Of a stretch of 64,000 nt of DNA, positions 44,503 through 54,936 are shown piece after piece. This stretch comes from Girardinichthys multiradiatus (lineage: Eukaryota > Chordata > Actinopteri > Cyprinodontiformes > Goodeidae): positions 9,707,327 to 9,771,326 of the forward strand of contig NC_061817.1 in the NCBI RefSeq assembly GCF_021462225.1, written 5' to 3'. The notes beneath the pieces are model-generated. The model made no database searches, had not been told where the DNA came from, and saw nothing but the letters and a program-made list of their open reading frames with translations. Every line of letters starts with the position of its first letter. Position 1 is the first letter of the stretch. The translations under genes were made by a program, and so were the position numbers.

Positions 44503-45857
44503 TTCTTTTTTTTTTCTTTTTTTTTAATTGTGTCCTGTCCGGCAGAGTATCGCTCAGAATTGTTGTCTGAGTGCCAAGAACTTGCCCAACAGATTTACTT
44601 TCACAAGCTGAGCATCACAGCTAATGCTTTAAAGCTCTGCTTGATATTTATAGAAGAAACTTTATTATAAACTTCTTTGGGAATATTTCAATTGTTACGG
44701 ACACGGAGACTGAAATGAAAAGGAAAAATGAAGCTCAAAAAAGAGAGAGATGGGGAAAAAGGGGAGAAAAGGAGGAAAGAGTGGAGGAGAGAAAGAAGGA
44801 TAAAGAGAATACAAGATTACACCCTGCTTGCTTATACACCTACAGCTGTTTTTTTTTTTTTTTTTTTTAACAAAATAGTACACGGTAATTCTGAATGTAA
44901 AATGTACTTAGTGAGAGGTGCAGCCCAAAATAGAACATCTGTGTATCTGTCAACACCTGAAGCTTAACACCTGTGAGTATGAGTGTGGATGCGCTTTGTA
45001 TACAAGGTTTCTCCACAAAAATATGCAATAGCAAGTGTGAGGACCCACAGGCCTGCCCCATGGTTCCTGGACGGACACTGAGGACATCTGAGTCACAGAC
45101 ATCTAAAGGCCCCCCAAAGCACAAGAACCCCAGGAGAACCACTGCCGGGACTACCGCAACCCCCCCTGAGAAGAGCAGTGGAGAGTCCCAGGGGAACCAC
45201 CCAGCAGCAACAGTGCAGAAGCCCCAGGGAGCCGCAGCGACGAGTCCACAGGCCCCGCCGGCAGCCGTCCACGCCCGAGCAGATCCAGCCATGGACCCAA
45301 AGGCCCAAGACCCCGGCCCAAGACCCGGCCGCGGACACCAACAACCACAAGTACACCAGTGGGCAGAGACTCCAACCACCAGCAGGCGGTGTGGCGGGGA
45401 GGAACCACCCAGCCCCTCAGACCCCGAACCCCTGCCCCGTTACCCAGTCCGCCGCCCGAAGTAGCCACCAAGCCCAAGCGCTTGTGGCTGGGTGGAGTTT
45501 GGAGTGGGGCCGCAAGAATGCGGCCCCACTCCAAACAAAGGAGCAGACCAGCCAGCCCAGCGCAACCAAAATACGCCACACAAAGGAGGGCACATGACCA
45601 GCACGTCCAGCCACCCCCGAACCCATGGGGCAGAGCCAACAGAGCGCCCAGCCCCCGAAGCCCGGCACCAGACAGCAGCCACAACTAGGCAAGCAGGGCA
45701 ACAACACACATCCCACTCCAACACCGAGGCCGCCACCAAACCGCACCCGACCCAAAACGGCAGGCCCACCCAAATGCAAGCTCCAGGCCCTTAGACAGGC
45801 AAACCGAGACCACCGGGCCAGCTGGGCAGTCAAGCAGACCCCACGATGCACCACACC
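44503..45857 (-). mobile_element. CpG-rich retroposed insert, family unknown
   Basis: Bounded by a perfect 12-bp duplication AATGGGTCTTTT (44491-44502 and 45858-45869). On the minus strand it ends in an A-rich tail (the T-run at 44503-44525), so it was retroposed by target-primed reverse transcription. The head (about 45020-45857) is GC-rich with many CpG, and on the plus strand strongly A+C-rich. A second T22 run lies internally near 44850-44870. Downstream of it on the minus strand is an AT-rich unit with AATAAA (44661-44666). Long open frames exist on both strands in the GC-rich part, but they look like composition artefacts (Gly/Trp/Cys-rich or Pro/Gln/Arg-rich). Confidence 0.75.
45497..45536. 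repeat. Perfect 17-bp GC-rich hairpin
   Basis: Arms GTTTGGAGTGGGGCCGC (45497-45513) and its exact complement (45520-45536) around AAGAAT, within the CpG-rich insert. Confidence 0.95.
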
Positions 45858-45947
45858 AATGGGTCTTTTAAATGGACACCGACCTAAGCAAACCACCAAA
45901 TTAGTTGTGAAATGATTTAAGAAAAGCCATTACAAAGTCAAGATATA

Positions 45948-46147
45948 CAGGTCCTTCTCAAAAAATTAGCATATTGTGATAAAGTTCATTATTTTCCATA
46001 ATGTCATGATGAAAATTTAACATTCATATATTTTAGATTCATTGCACACTAACTGAAATATTTCAGGTCTTTTATTGTCTTAATACGGATGATTTTGGCA
46101 TACAGCTCATGAAAACCCAAAATTCCTATCTCACAAAATTAGCATAT
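45948..46147 (+). repeat. Terminal inverted repeat, family 2 copy B (left)
   Basis: 200 bp starting CAGGTCCTTCTCAAAAAATT. Nearly perfect complement of 47319-47518, so the pair is typical of the long inverted-repeat arms of this Tc1 subgroup. Confidence 0.95.
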
Positions 46148-46224
46148 TTCATCCGACCAATAAAAGAAAAGTGTTTTTAATACAAAAAACGTCAACCTTC
46201 AAATAATCATCTACAGTTATGCAC

Positions 46225-47190
46225 TCAATACTTGGTCGGGAATCCTTTGGCAGAAATGACTGCTTCAATGCGGCGTGGCATGGAGGCAATCAGCCTGTGG
46301 CACTGCTGAGGTCTTATGGAGGCCCAGGATGCTTCGAAAGCGGCCTTTAGCTCATCCAGAGTGTTGGGTCTTGAGTCTCTCAACGTTCTCCCCCATAGAG
46401 AATCCCACAGATTCTCTATGGGGTTCAGGTCAGGAGAGTTGGCAGGCCAATTGAGCACAGTGATACCATGGTCAGTAAACCATTTACCAGTGGTTTTGGC
46501 ACTGTGAGCAGGTGCCAGGTCGTGCTGAAAAATGAAATCTTCATCTCCATAAAGCTTTTCAGCACATGGAAGCATGAAGTGCTCCAAAATCTCCTGATAG
46601 CTAGCTGCATTGACCCTGCCCTTGATAAAACACAGTGGACCAACACCAGCAGCTGACACGGCACCCCAGACCATCACTGACTGTGGGTACTTGACACTGG
46701 ACTTCTGGCATTTTGGCATTTCCTTCTCCCCAGTCTTCCTCCAGACTCTGGCACCTTGATTTCCGAATGACATGCAGAATTTGCTTTCATCCGAAAAAAG
46801 TACTTTGGACCACTGAGCAACAGTCCAGTGCTGCTTCTCTGTAGCCCAGGTCTGGGGAATGCGGCACCTGTAGCCCATTTCCTGCACATGCCTGTGCACG
46901 GTGGCTCTGGATGTTTCTACTCCAGACTCAGTCCACTGCTTCCGCAGGTCCCCCAAGGTCTGGAATCGGCCCTTCTCCACAATCCTCCTCAGGGTCCGGT
47001 CACCTCTTCTCGTTTTGCAGCGTTTTCTGCCACACTTTTTCCTTCCCACAGACTTCCCACTGAGGTGCCTTGATACAGCACTCTGGGAACAGCCTATTCG
47101 TTCAGAAATTTCTTTCTGTGTCTTACCCTCTTGCTTGAGGGTGTCAATAGTGGCCTTCTGGACAGCAGTCAGGTCGGCAGTCTTACCCAT
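46225..47190 (-). CDS. Tc1 family 2 transposase, intact frame (321 aa)
   Basis: A full-length Tc1/mariner DD34E transposase that would bind the element's inverted repeats and move it between TA sites in the nucleus. The start MGKTADLTAVQKA at 47190 is shared with copy A. The N-terminal region holds two helix-turn-helix segments (EISERIGCSQSAVSRHL near residues 27-43, and a GVETSRATVHRHV region near 88-100). Basic residues (GRKKCGRKRCKTRRGDR) between them may help DNA contact. Catalytic residues: Asp in LFSDESKF, Asp in FQHDLAPAH, Glu in NPIENLWD. No stop or frameshift. Odd feature: DSLWGRTL after the Glu, where copy A has DIVKRTL, from a hairpin-templated replacement; this may harm activity. 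Confidence 0.95.
   Translation of the reverse strand: MGKTADLTAVQKATIDTLKQEGKTQKEISERIGCSQSAVSRHLSGKSVGRKKCGRKRCKTRRGDRTLRRIVEKGRFQTLGDLRKQWTESGVETSRATVHRHVQEMGYRCRIPQTWATEKQHWTVAQWSKVLFSDESKFCMSFGNQGARVWRKTGEKEMPKCQKSSVKYPQSVMVWGAVSAAGVGPLCFIKGRVNAASYQEILEHFMLPCAEKLYGDEDFIFQHDLAPAHSAKTTGKWFTDHGITVLNWPANSPDLNPIENLWDSLWGRTLRDSRPNTLDELKAAFEASWASIRPQQCHRLIASMPRRIEAVISAKGFPTKY
46391..46423. repeat. Perfect 14-bp hairpin within transposase
   Basis: Arms CCCCATAGAGAATC (46391-46404) and GATTCTCTATGGGG (46410-46423), loop CCACA. The right-hand arm is present in copy A as well; the left-hand arm exists only in copy B. Confidence 0.97.
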
Positions 47191-47318
47191 GATTGGGGTT
47201 TTGAGTGATGAACCAGGCTGGGAGTTTTAGAGGCCTCAGGAATCTTTTGCAGGTGTTTAGAGTTAACTCGTTGATTCAGATTATTAGGTTCATAGCTCGT
47301 TTAGAGACCCTTTTAATG

Positions 47319-47518
47319 ATATGCTAATTTTGTGAGATAGGAATTTTGGGTTTTCATGAGCTGTATGCCACAATCATCCGTATTAAGACAATAAAAGACC
47401 TGAAATATTTCAGTTAGTGTGCAATGAATCTAAAATATATGAATATTAAATTTTCATCATTACATTATGGAAAATAATGAACTTTATCACAATATGCTAA
47501 TATTTTGAGAAGGACCTG
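47319..47518 (-). repeat. Terminal inverted repeat, family 2 copy B (right)
   Basis: 200-bp partner of 45948-46147, ending TTTGAGAAGGACCTG. Confidence 0.95.
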
Positions 47519-47520
47519 TA

Positions 47521-49040
47521 GATCCCAAAAATATTTAGTAGGAAGAGCAGAATGGTTTTAATGTAAATTAAATGAAAATCATGGGCTTACAATTCAAATG
47601 TTTTTATTGGTTTTTTATTGTATTGACACATTGGTGATTTCAATACTTTCCAGTATTTGCGAGAAACAAACAAGTTTCAAACCTATTATAAAAAGAATAA
47701 AGTCTAGATTGATTCCTTTATCTGCCTACTCAGCTTTTTCCAATTTTCCTCACTCTTCAACAGTATCATTCTTGTGTTTCTCTACCTCTCTGCAGGCATT
47801 TTTCATTCCGACAACCACTGCAATCTCCTGCTGTCAGTCAAAGCGATTTCTGAGCAGGGTTATAAAGTCTGGAATAGATGTGCTCATATAGTCATCATTA
47901 TAGTAATGCAAGAAAACATAAGAAGATCAAAATAATACTGCAAACTGGTTTGGATTTTAGTTCATTTGGGTCTTACTGTATGTTTGGGAGAGAAATAAAA
48001 AAAGATGTTTGCAAGGTGCAGGAATATGGGATCATAATGAAGATTATGCAAACAATTAATAAAACTCACAAGGTAAAAATGGAAATTAAAAAAAACTCCT
48101 GACGGTACGCACAAACAAATAAAAACATTTTGCATATACAAATTAATGCTGAAAACAAAGAAGTAAACAAAGTAGGAATCAACTCATGGATCCAATTGGA
48201 GCTTCAGTAATGTAAAAGACTGGACAATTAGGGAACTGATCCTGAACCATGCCTCATGTGGATGTTTTTTTGTGCTTGATATTAAATATCCTGTCGCCTC
48301 TGATGTGTTTGTTACTGTTTAACTTAACTGTGAGTAACTTTAGGTAAAATGTCTGTTTAAAGACAAAAGATTTAAAGACACATGTGCAGCACCAATTTTA
48401 CATTTTGGCTCAGCTACAGTTTTGTCTCTGTGCGTCCAGTATGTTTGCAGAGATACTGCGAACATGAGTTAGCATATGGGAGAAAGTCAGACTGACTGAC
48501 ATTGTTAAAGTGCTATTTTGAATCTGCTACCATTCCCTGTGGTATTGTTTGCCCAAGTATCCCCACTAGAGTACTGCCAGCAATAACTCAAATCTATATT
48601 TTTATAGCCGAAAAACAAACATAACAGGTTTGTAAAATCTAATTTAAAACGTATTTCTTTTCTCTCCCTTGACATTCTGCTGAGAGTTAAACAGCAAATT
48701 AAGCAGCCATCAGCAGCTCCAGTTGACCTGCACAAGGACCAGAAGGACTCGGTATTTCAGTGGGAATAAAATGGTAGCATTGCTGGAAAACACGGAGCTG
48801 AACAAAATTGGTCTCGGATGAATTCACATCAGGGAGAACATTTATTGGAAATCAAAGCTCCACTGGGAAGGAAAGTTGAATTACAAACCTTTCAAAGAAG
48901 AGATCAGATGACTCAAATAAAAAATGATTGTCCAATTGTTGGATTACTAGGATAGTGGCTTCTAGGGTACTCGCACACTGTGCAGTCCAAATACCCCCTA
49001 AATATGTCCATTACCTGAATAAAGTATCCCAAAAGACTGC
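47521..49040. other. No gene recognised
   Basis: AT-rich spacer. The first 30 bp after the TA faintly resemble the segment of the Sleeping Beauty-type transposase that should follow 45947, after a small gap. Nothing else seen. Confidence 0.4.
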
Positions 49041-49044
49041 CACA

Positions 49045-50035
49045 CATACCATACATACAACCTGATTTGCTTTGTCAGAAACTCCAGAAGACTCAGGTGG
49101 AGGCCTCAACAATCTACTGGATCAAAGACTACCAGACAAACAGACCACAGTTTGTGAGACTGAAGGGTTATGAGTCTAACCAGGTAGTCAGCAGCACAAG
49201 AGCACCACAGGGGACTGTACTCTCACCATTCCTTTTCACTCTGTACACCTCAGACTTCCAGTACAAGACAGACGCGTCATCTGCAGAAATACTCGGATGA
49301 TTCTGCAGTTGTGGGGTGGATCAGAGATGGACAAGAAGCTGAGTACAGGAAGGTGGTGGATCGCTTTGTGGCATGGTGTGGAAACAATCATCTCATGTTG
49401 AACGTTACTAAAACAAAGGAGATGATTGTAGATTTTTAGAGAAACAGGAAAAAAACAATTTCTATCATGGGACAAGAAGTGGAGGTGGTGGAGGAGTATA
49501 AATACCTCAGTGTTCACCTGGACAACAGACTAGAGTGGAGATGCAACTGTGAAGCCATCTACAAGAAGGGACAGAGCAGACTGTACTTCTTGAGGAAGCT
49601 TAGGACCTTCGGTGTTTGCAGCAAGATGCTGCATATCTTCTATAATCTGTTGTGGAGAGTGTGATCTCTTCTGCCATCATCTGCTGGGGAAGCAGCATCA
49701 GAGCCAGGGACTTAAAAAAGGTCAGCAAGCTGATAAAGAAGGCTGGCTCTGTTCTGGGGACTCCTCTGGAAGCTCTGGAGATCATTGTGGAAAGACGGAT
49801 TCTTCATAAAATGAAGAACATTATGGAGAACCCTGAGCATCCTCTTCATGAGACTGTCCTACAACAACAGAGTGTCTTCAGTCAGAGGCTTCTTCAGATC
49901 TGCTGTAAGACGGAGCGCTACAGGAGATCCTTCCTGCCCACAGCCATCAACGGCTCTTTGAGGAAACCCTCATAATGAGCTACAACATTTAATTTCCCTT
50001 TGGGATTAATATTTTTGAATTGAATTGAATTGAAT
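49045..50035 (+). mobile_element. 5'-truncated Rex1/CR1-type LINE
   Basis: Plus-strand LINE with the 3' half of a reverse transcriptase and a (TTGAA)n tail at about 50015-50034. The match starts near 49060, inside the RT. The same family ends with the same tail at 61106-61405. Confidence 0.85.
49067..49975 (+). pseudogene. LINE reverse transcriptase fragment (broken)
   Basis: RT motif B is visible as APQGTVLSPFLFTLYTSDF near 49205-49260. A frameshift near 49290 moves the reading frame before motif C, where YSDDSAVV is seen in place of the usual FADDT. A TAG at about 49437 interrupts the segment before EYKYLSVHLDNRLEW (near 49494). A further shift near 49655 leads into the C-terminal part ending FLPTAINGSLRKPS (stop at 49973-49975). 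The endonuclease and the RT fingers are absent. Confidence 0.85.
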
Positions 50036-52285
50036 ACATGTGTTTCCTTTTGCTGACCAATGCATTTTCTCCTTCTCAGTTAGCATACACTTATATGCTA
50101 ATGCTCAATAGAAATATTAATTCTTAAGGTTTTGAATTATGCTTTAACTTTAAAAGCAGTTAAAAGAAGCAAAAAAAAAAAAAAAAATGCTACAACCTCG
50201 ATTATGCAAAAACTGGTTAAACTATAAACTGTTTGGTACAACAAATGCCCATAAAATATGTCCCCAACCTGGATTCTGTATGCCACACCAACACATCAGA
50301 TTAACTGTAGATGCATTTTCATTCGCTCCTTTATCCAGTTTCTCCTTTCATTTGTGTTCCAATACTGTTTATTCATAAAGGAAATACAACATCTAAGGCC
50401 TATTTCTCTCTCATGTTCTTACTCCACCTCACATAGGTTACTTCAACTCTAACATTCTAGTCTTTGTCCTCCATGATTAAAAGTGCTGTATTATTCGACA
50501 CATGTTGTTCTCTACATTTTATATCTCCTTTAAATCATCTTCTTCTATGCTTCTCCTCTTATCTGTTTCATCTTTGCAACTGTGCGAGTCTGACTCATCG
50601 GCATGCTCTGGTTGTCTGCTCCATTTTTGATTTTATCGTTATGAAGCCTTTATCTCTTGCTTTGTTTTGTTACCTGATTCTTTGTTTTACGCAAATTTTT
50701 TCTTGTGACTTTGGGTGAAGGCGTAGGTTTTATAATCAAAGGTAAATCTATGTAGATGTTTTTTTTCCCTCTCAACCACCATCTCTGAGGACCTCATCAT
50801 TCTCTCTGGTCTATCAGTTGAATTCAACTCCTTTGGCCTACTTTCTACTTCTTCCCAGTCTTTCTGCATTTTTCTCCCTCACTGAGAACAATAATAGCAG
50901 TTTTGATGTGATGAGGTAGAATATAGGGAGATCAAAACCCTATAAACTTGCGGGCTCAGACAATACAGTGCTATTTGAATTATTGGCAGATGCTACTTCA
51001 GTTATTGTTTCCTTCACAAAGTTTTTACCTTTTTGTTCCCTGAGGCAAATTCCCTTTTTATACCTTTACACCATTTTTGCATCAACTTGCGTGAAAGAAT
51101 ACAAGCTGACTAACCAAAATGCAGAAGTATGATGCAAAGCAAAGGAGAAAAAATTGAAGTGCATGGTAAACCCTAGATAAGAAAGGCACTCGTCCAGTCT
51201 ATATGGTGAGAAAAATGTCTTTTAAGTTTCTTTTATGACAAGAGGGGTAACTGTAAATGCCAACATGCAGTACAAACATAGCACAGGTATATACTTGACA
51301 AATTATGCAGGTACATATGACAGACATTTCTTCTGAATTGAGATTTTTCCAAATTTTACCCAAAAAGTGTTGGACCAGCCTTTTACCTTGTGACACGGTT
51401 ATGAATAAACAGGATTTGGACAAATTCTGCTTAAAATACAGTAATGATTCATAATTTTAATATATAAAGAACAAGTTTGTGCTCATCAGTTGCAATTTAT
51501 AGAAGCAATGATGGGAAATGTAATCCTTGATTTCCAAATGTATGATATGTTCCAGGCAGTTTGGGCTACTAAATGCAGGGAGAAAGTTAACAGTACCAGA
51601 AAAAGGTGAGTTTTTTTTTTTTGCATTCCCAACCAAGTCAAAACAAGTTCCCGGGACAATTCTGGTGTTGCTGCAGCAACTCATAATGTAAAAATGGTAA
51701 ATGATGTAATATGATATGGTAATCCTTTATGTACCTTTCAATGGTGTCATAATTTTGGCCATTTCAGAATTAGTACAGCCATTTACTTGATGACACTTCA
51801 ATAATAAAAATGGTTTTAGCCAATAACGGATACGATTTTGCCAATAATTTAATAAGTTATTAACTTATTCCCTAATCTTTTAAAGAAAAAATTGAGGAAT
51901 ATTTTTTTTTTCCAGTTTGTAAGCAGCGTGCTCATCAAAAGCAGGTGTAATGAATGGCATAGTCAGCATATTCATTCATTCATTTATTCATTCATTCGAA
52001 CTAAGTTTATAATTGATTGTTGTGAACAAATGTATTTTGATTTTTTGGATTGGCGATGATATCTAAATTCATAGTATAATTTTTGGATAAACATTTATTG
52101 ACTTTGAAGTGCATTTAGTAGTTAGATCACTTAGTGAAATGTATGAGAGGTAAGGAAGAAAACAATGGAGATGTGACCTACATGTGTTAACAAATGTATT
52201 ATATTGTCATAAGATATGTAATAACCAGCTAATAAAGCAATACAACACTACATCATTGGCATAATTGTATGTTATTTGTCGAAAA
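50036..52285. other. No gene recognised; ATTC repeat
   Basis: AT-rich spacer. An (ATTC)n array lies at about 51970-51999 and poly(A) at about 50171-50187. Nothing else supported. Confidence 0.45.
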
Positions 52286-52288
52286 ACT

Positions 52289-52667
52289 GGGCTGCACAGT
52301 GGCACACTTGGTAGCACTGTTGCATTGCAGCAAGAATGTCCTGGGTTCGATTCCCGGCCGAGGGTCTTTCTGCATGGAGTTTGCATGTTCTCCCCGTGCA
52401 TGCGTGGGTTCTCACCGGGTACTCCGGCTTTCTCCCACAGTCCAAAGACATGCCTGTTAGGTAAATTGGTCACTCTAAATTGCCCTTAGATGTATGAATG
52501 AGTGTGTGCATGGTTGTTTGTGTGTTGCCCTGCGACGGACTGGCGATCTGTCCAGGGTGTACCCTGCCTCTCGCCCATAGACTGCTGGAGATAGGCACCA
52601 GCTTCCCCGCGACCCACTATGGAATAAGCGGTAGAAAATGACTGACTGACTGACTGACTGACTGACT
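52289..52667 (+). mobile_element. tRNA-headed SINE, full-length
   Basis: The head at 52289 contains a Pol III A-box-like TGGCACACTTGG (52300-52311) and a perfect B box GGTTCGATTCC (52344-52354), so a tRNA-derived promoter is likely. A body of about 280 bp follows, and the end is a (TGAC)n tail at about 52639-52667. The copies at 7371-7495 and 55471-55784 share the body. It resembles a well-known teleost dispersed repeat whose Repbase name I cannot confirm. Confidence 0.85.
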
Positions 52668-53089
52668 TTGTTGAAAAACCTCATTTCATTATTTGCAAGT
52701 GATCATTCAATCGTGTACAGTAAAAAGATTAGCTTCTGAAAACCGTGTTAATATTTAACGCAGCATGAAACTTCTCCATGGTGAAACACGTGACATGTTT
52801 GATTAAACAATGTTTATCTGGCGATTCTTCGTCTAGTTTTCACACAGACCGAAGAAGCAAAGAAAGATAATATTATGAATATTATTATTACTTCTGTTGT
52901 GTTTTATTGCTAATGATTCTCCATGTGACCTGGAAGACTAAGCTAATAAAATTTGAAAACCTGTAGCTGTGTGCATTAATTGCACTGGAAAAACAAAAAA
53001 TACCTTTGTTTTATTCATTAAACAAACTGTGTTAAATGAAATGTGTGTTCTGTCTGATAAAAAGTTAGGACATGCTATACCCTAATATA
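52668..53089. other. No gene recognised
   Basis: AT-rich spacer. Confidence 0.45.
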
Positions 53090-53165
53090 GTTAGGACCAA
53101 AATTATTCATACACCTGGCAGATATAAATTTTAAATGACTTTCATTCAAAAAAGGAGGGCTACCA
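53090..53165 (+). mobile_element. Tc1-type terminal repeat fragment
   Basis: The segment TTAGGACCAAAATTATTCATACACCTGGCA-like (starting 53092) resembles the outer end of another teleost Tc1 family (the AGGACCAAAATTATTCATAC type). Only this arm is recognisable. Confidence 0.4.
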
Positions 53166-54143
53166 GGTTCAAATTGCAGATTCTTAGTCTTGGTTGCATA
53201 ACTGATTTTTCACCATGGCTTTCCATTGTCAGAGACGTTTTGATGCTAAAAACAACGTGAAAACAAATTTTCGGGGTTGAAATGAAATGAAATAAAATGT
53301 TTGGGGTTGTTCTACAGAGACCCACAGAGACCCACTCATACACTCAAACAGATCCAGTTGCCTGGGTCTATAGCACTTTGAGGCTGAATCACTCTTCACT
53401 GTCACAGCAGGTTAGGTTACATTACAGGGGCCCACACGCCAAACATGAAGATGAAACCCTGCTGTCTGAATTACTGATACTGGATAATTGCATCGCAACA
53501 CTGCTTTGCCACCTACAGCTGTTTTTACTAAATCAACGTCCACAAAACATTAAAGCATGTATAGACATGCATACAAACATATCCATTGCTGTAGTTGTGC
53601 CTAGAGGGAGTTGAAGCGATGCCACAAAGGAGTGACTCACCCGTTTATTCTCATGGGTGGGAATTACATAGTAGATGTTTGTGCGTGGGTCCCAGGGGTT
53701 TTACAAAGAAAGCCCCTGCGGTGCTCGGAAAGTGAAATCTGAACCGAGCAAAGCTGGAGGGTGGACGCAACTTTCTGACCATTTGGCAGCTCCTTTCTCT
53801 CTGTTTCTATTAATAAATTTTTAATTAGACTATGAATCCCCCAAAACAATAAGCATCATTATCATCAAAAAGTGTTCTCTTCTTTCTCTCGAATTTTGCA
53901 TAATGTGTTTTTATATGGAAAACGCTTCATGTGAAATATGATTACAGTGCATAGGATTGCCGTTCCCCTTCATGTAGGCTGCTGTGAACTGCATTTTCTT
54001 TCTTCAAAAGCTGCTTGTTATGTAAATTAAGTTAAGGTTCATTGTTATTTCAAAGCTGCTGCCACTTAGACAGCAGTTTAAACTTTAATGCAAAATGAAA
54101 AGGCTTTGAAACTAAGAAGAGAAGGCAGAAAGCAATTTTGCAT

Positions 54144-54185
<42 letters not shown>

Positions 54186-54936
54186 CCCTTGCATCTCGTA
54201 GTTTTTGACTTTTATGAAACGACAGAAGTCAACACTTGAAGTCTCTTTTCATTAGTAAACAGCTTTGCAAAAAATTAAAAAATGTGCACTTTGTTCAAAC
54301 AATGAATTTTTGTTAAAATCATAACGCCTCAAAAAATTGTTGAAAAGTATCATTAAAGAATAATATAACCTTCATACCACTGAGGAGTGTATGTAAATTT
54401 ATGTCTGGCACTCTCCACACACTGCAAACACACAGAGGATACATACACCGCTAAATGGGTTTTGTGATAACACATGTGACTTGGTAACACAGCCCCTCTG
54501 ACTCAGAATGGTCCCCGGCATCTTGATCATCACGCCGTCACACCCACTGCTAGATAGTACGCCTATGCAGGCTTGCTGGAGGGCTTAAAACTGTCTCCCA
54601 CCCTGCTATTCTCCTATTAGAGCTGACAGCTGCCAAATAATTTCCCTTGGCATCGCTGAGTGCCTGCGATGCCATGTCCTGTTTGTGGTCATGCAGTCTC
54701 TCATCAGCTCATACGAGTGTGTGTGTAGATTTGTACCACCTCACATTGAACGGAACTCATTTCTGAATGTATAACTATGTACATTGCAACAATGGATTGA
54801 AAATGCCCCTTTAGCCTAAATTGTTATCATTCAGGAGATAAATGACTGGGAAAGTTTTAGTTTTAAAATAATAATTTTAGTTAATAAAGAGGAATTCATT
54901 GTTAAAGTAGTATCAAATCTGAGTAGCACACGCTAA
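53166..54936. other. No gene recognised; (GT)n microsatellite
   Basis: A (GT)n run of about 36 bp lies at 54148-54183. The open frame at 53297-53614 lacks a domain. A splice-donor-like site near 53640 was considered and rejected. Confidence 0.5.

Larger units (their letters stand above)
43922..45947 (+). mobile_element. Sleeping Beauty-type Tc1 fossil, interrupted
   Basis: The left end (CAGTTAAAACCAGATATTTAC) follows a TA. The family leader is traceable near 44040-44140, then decayed N-terminal transposase, then FHTMKYGGGNVMLCWCFVMG near 44317-44380 (the conserved KHGGGS region), and KIDDIILKERYAETLKQHLN near 44401-44460. At AATGGGTCTTTT the coding match is interrupted by a 1355-bp insert and resumes after a second copy of that 12-mer at 45858-45869 with NGHRPKQTTKLVVK near 45872. 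At a TA (45946-45947) it meets family 2 copy B. Confidence 0.75.
45948..47518 (-). mobile_element. Tc1-like transposon family 2, copy B (complete)
   Basis: A 1571-bp element with both 200-bp terminal inverted repeats (45948-46147 and 47319-47518), TA at 45946-45947 and 47519-47520, and an uninterrupted transposase gene on the minus strand. It is 3 bp longer than copy A, which is explained by the replacement in the transposase at 46391-46401. This is the best-preserved DNA transposon in the window and may have been mobile recently. Confidence 0.97.

Noticed and set aside
45151..45899. Overlapping open frames of 100-177 codons on both strands in the CpG-rich insert
   Set aside because: They are open in several frames at once because the strand is A+C-rich and poor in stop codons. 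The proteins are Gly/Trp/Cys- or Pro/Gln/Arg-rich with no domain.
52300..52354. Possible functional tRNA gene
   Set aside because: A and B boxes are present, but the sequence does not fold into a cloverleaf that I can draw, and it continues as a SINE body shared by other copies.
53640..53720. Minus-strand NPWDPRTNIYYVIPTHENKR followed by GTGAGT, looking like an exon end
   Set aside because: The donor looks good, but an in-frame TAA lies directly upstream with no acceptor between, and no start codon is present, so no coding exon can be built.
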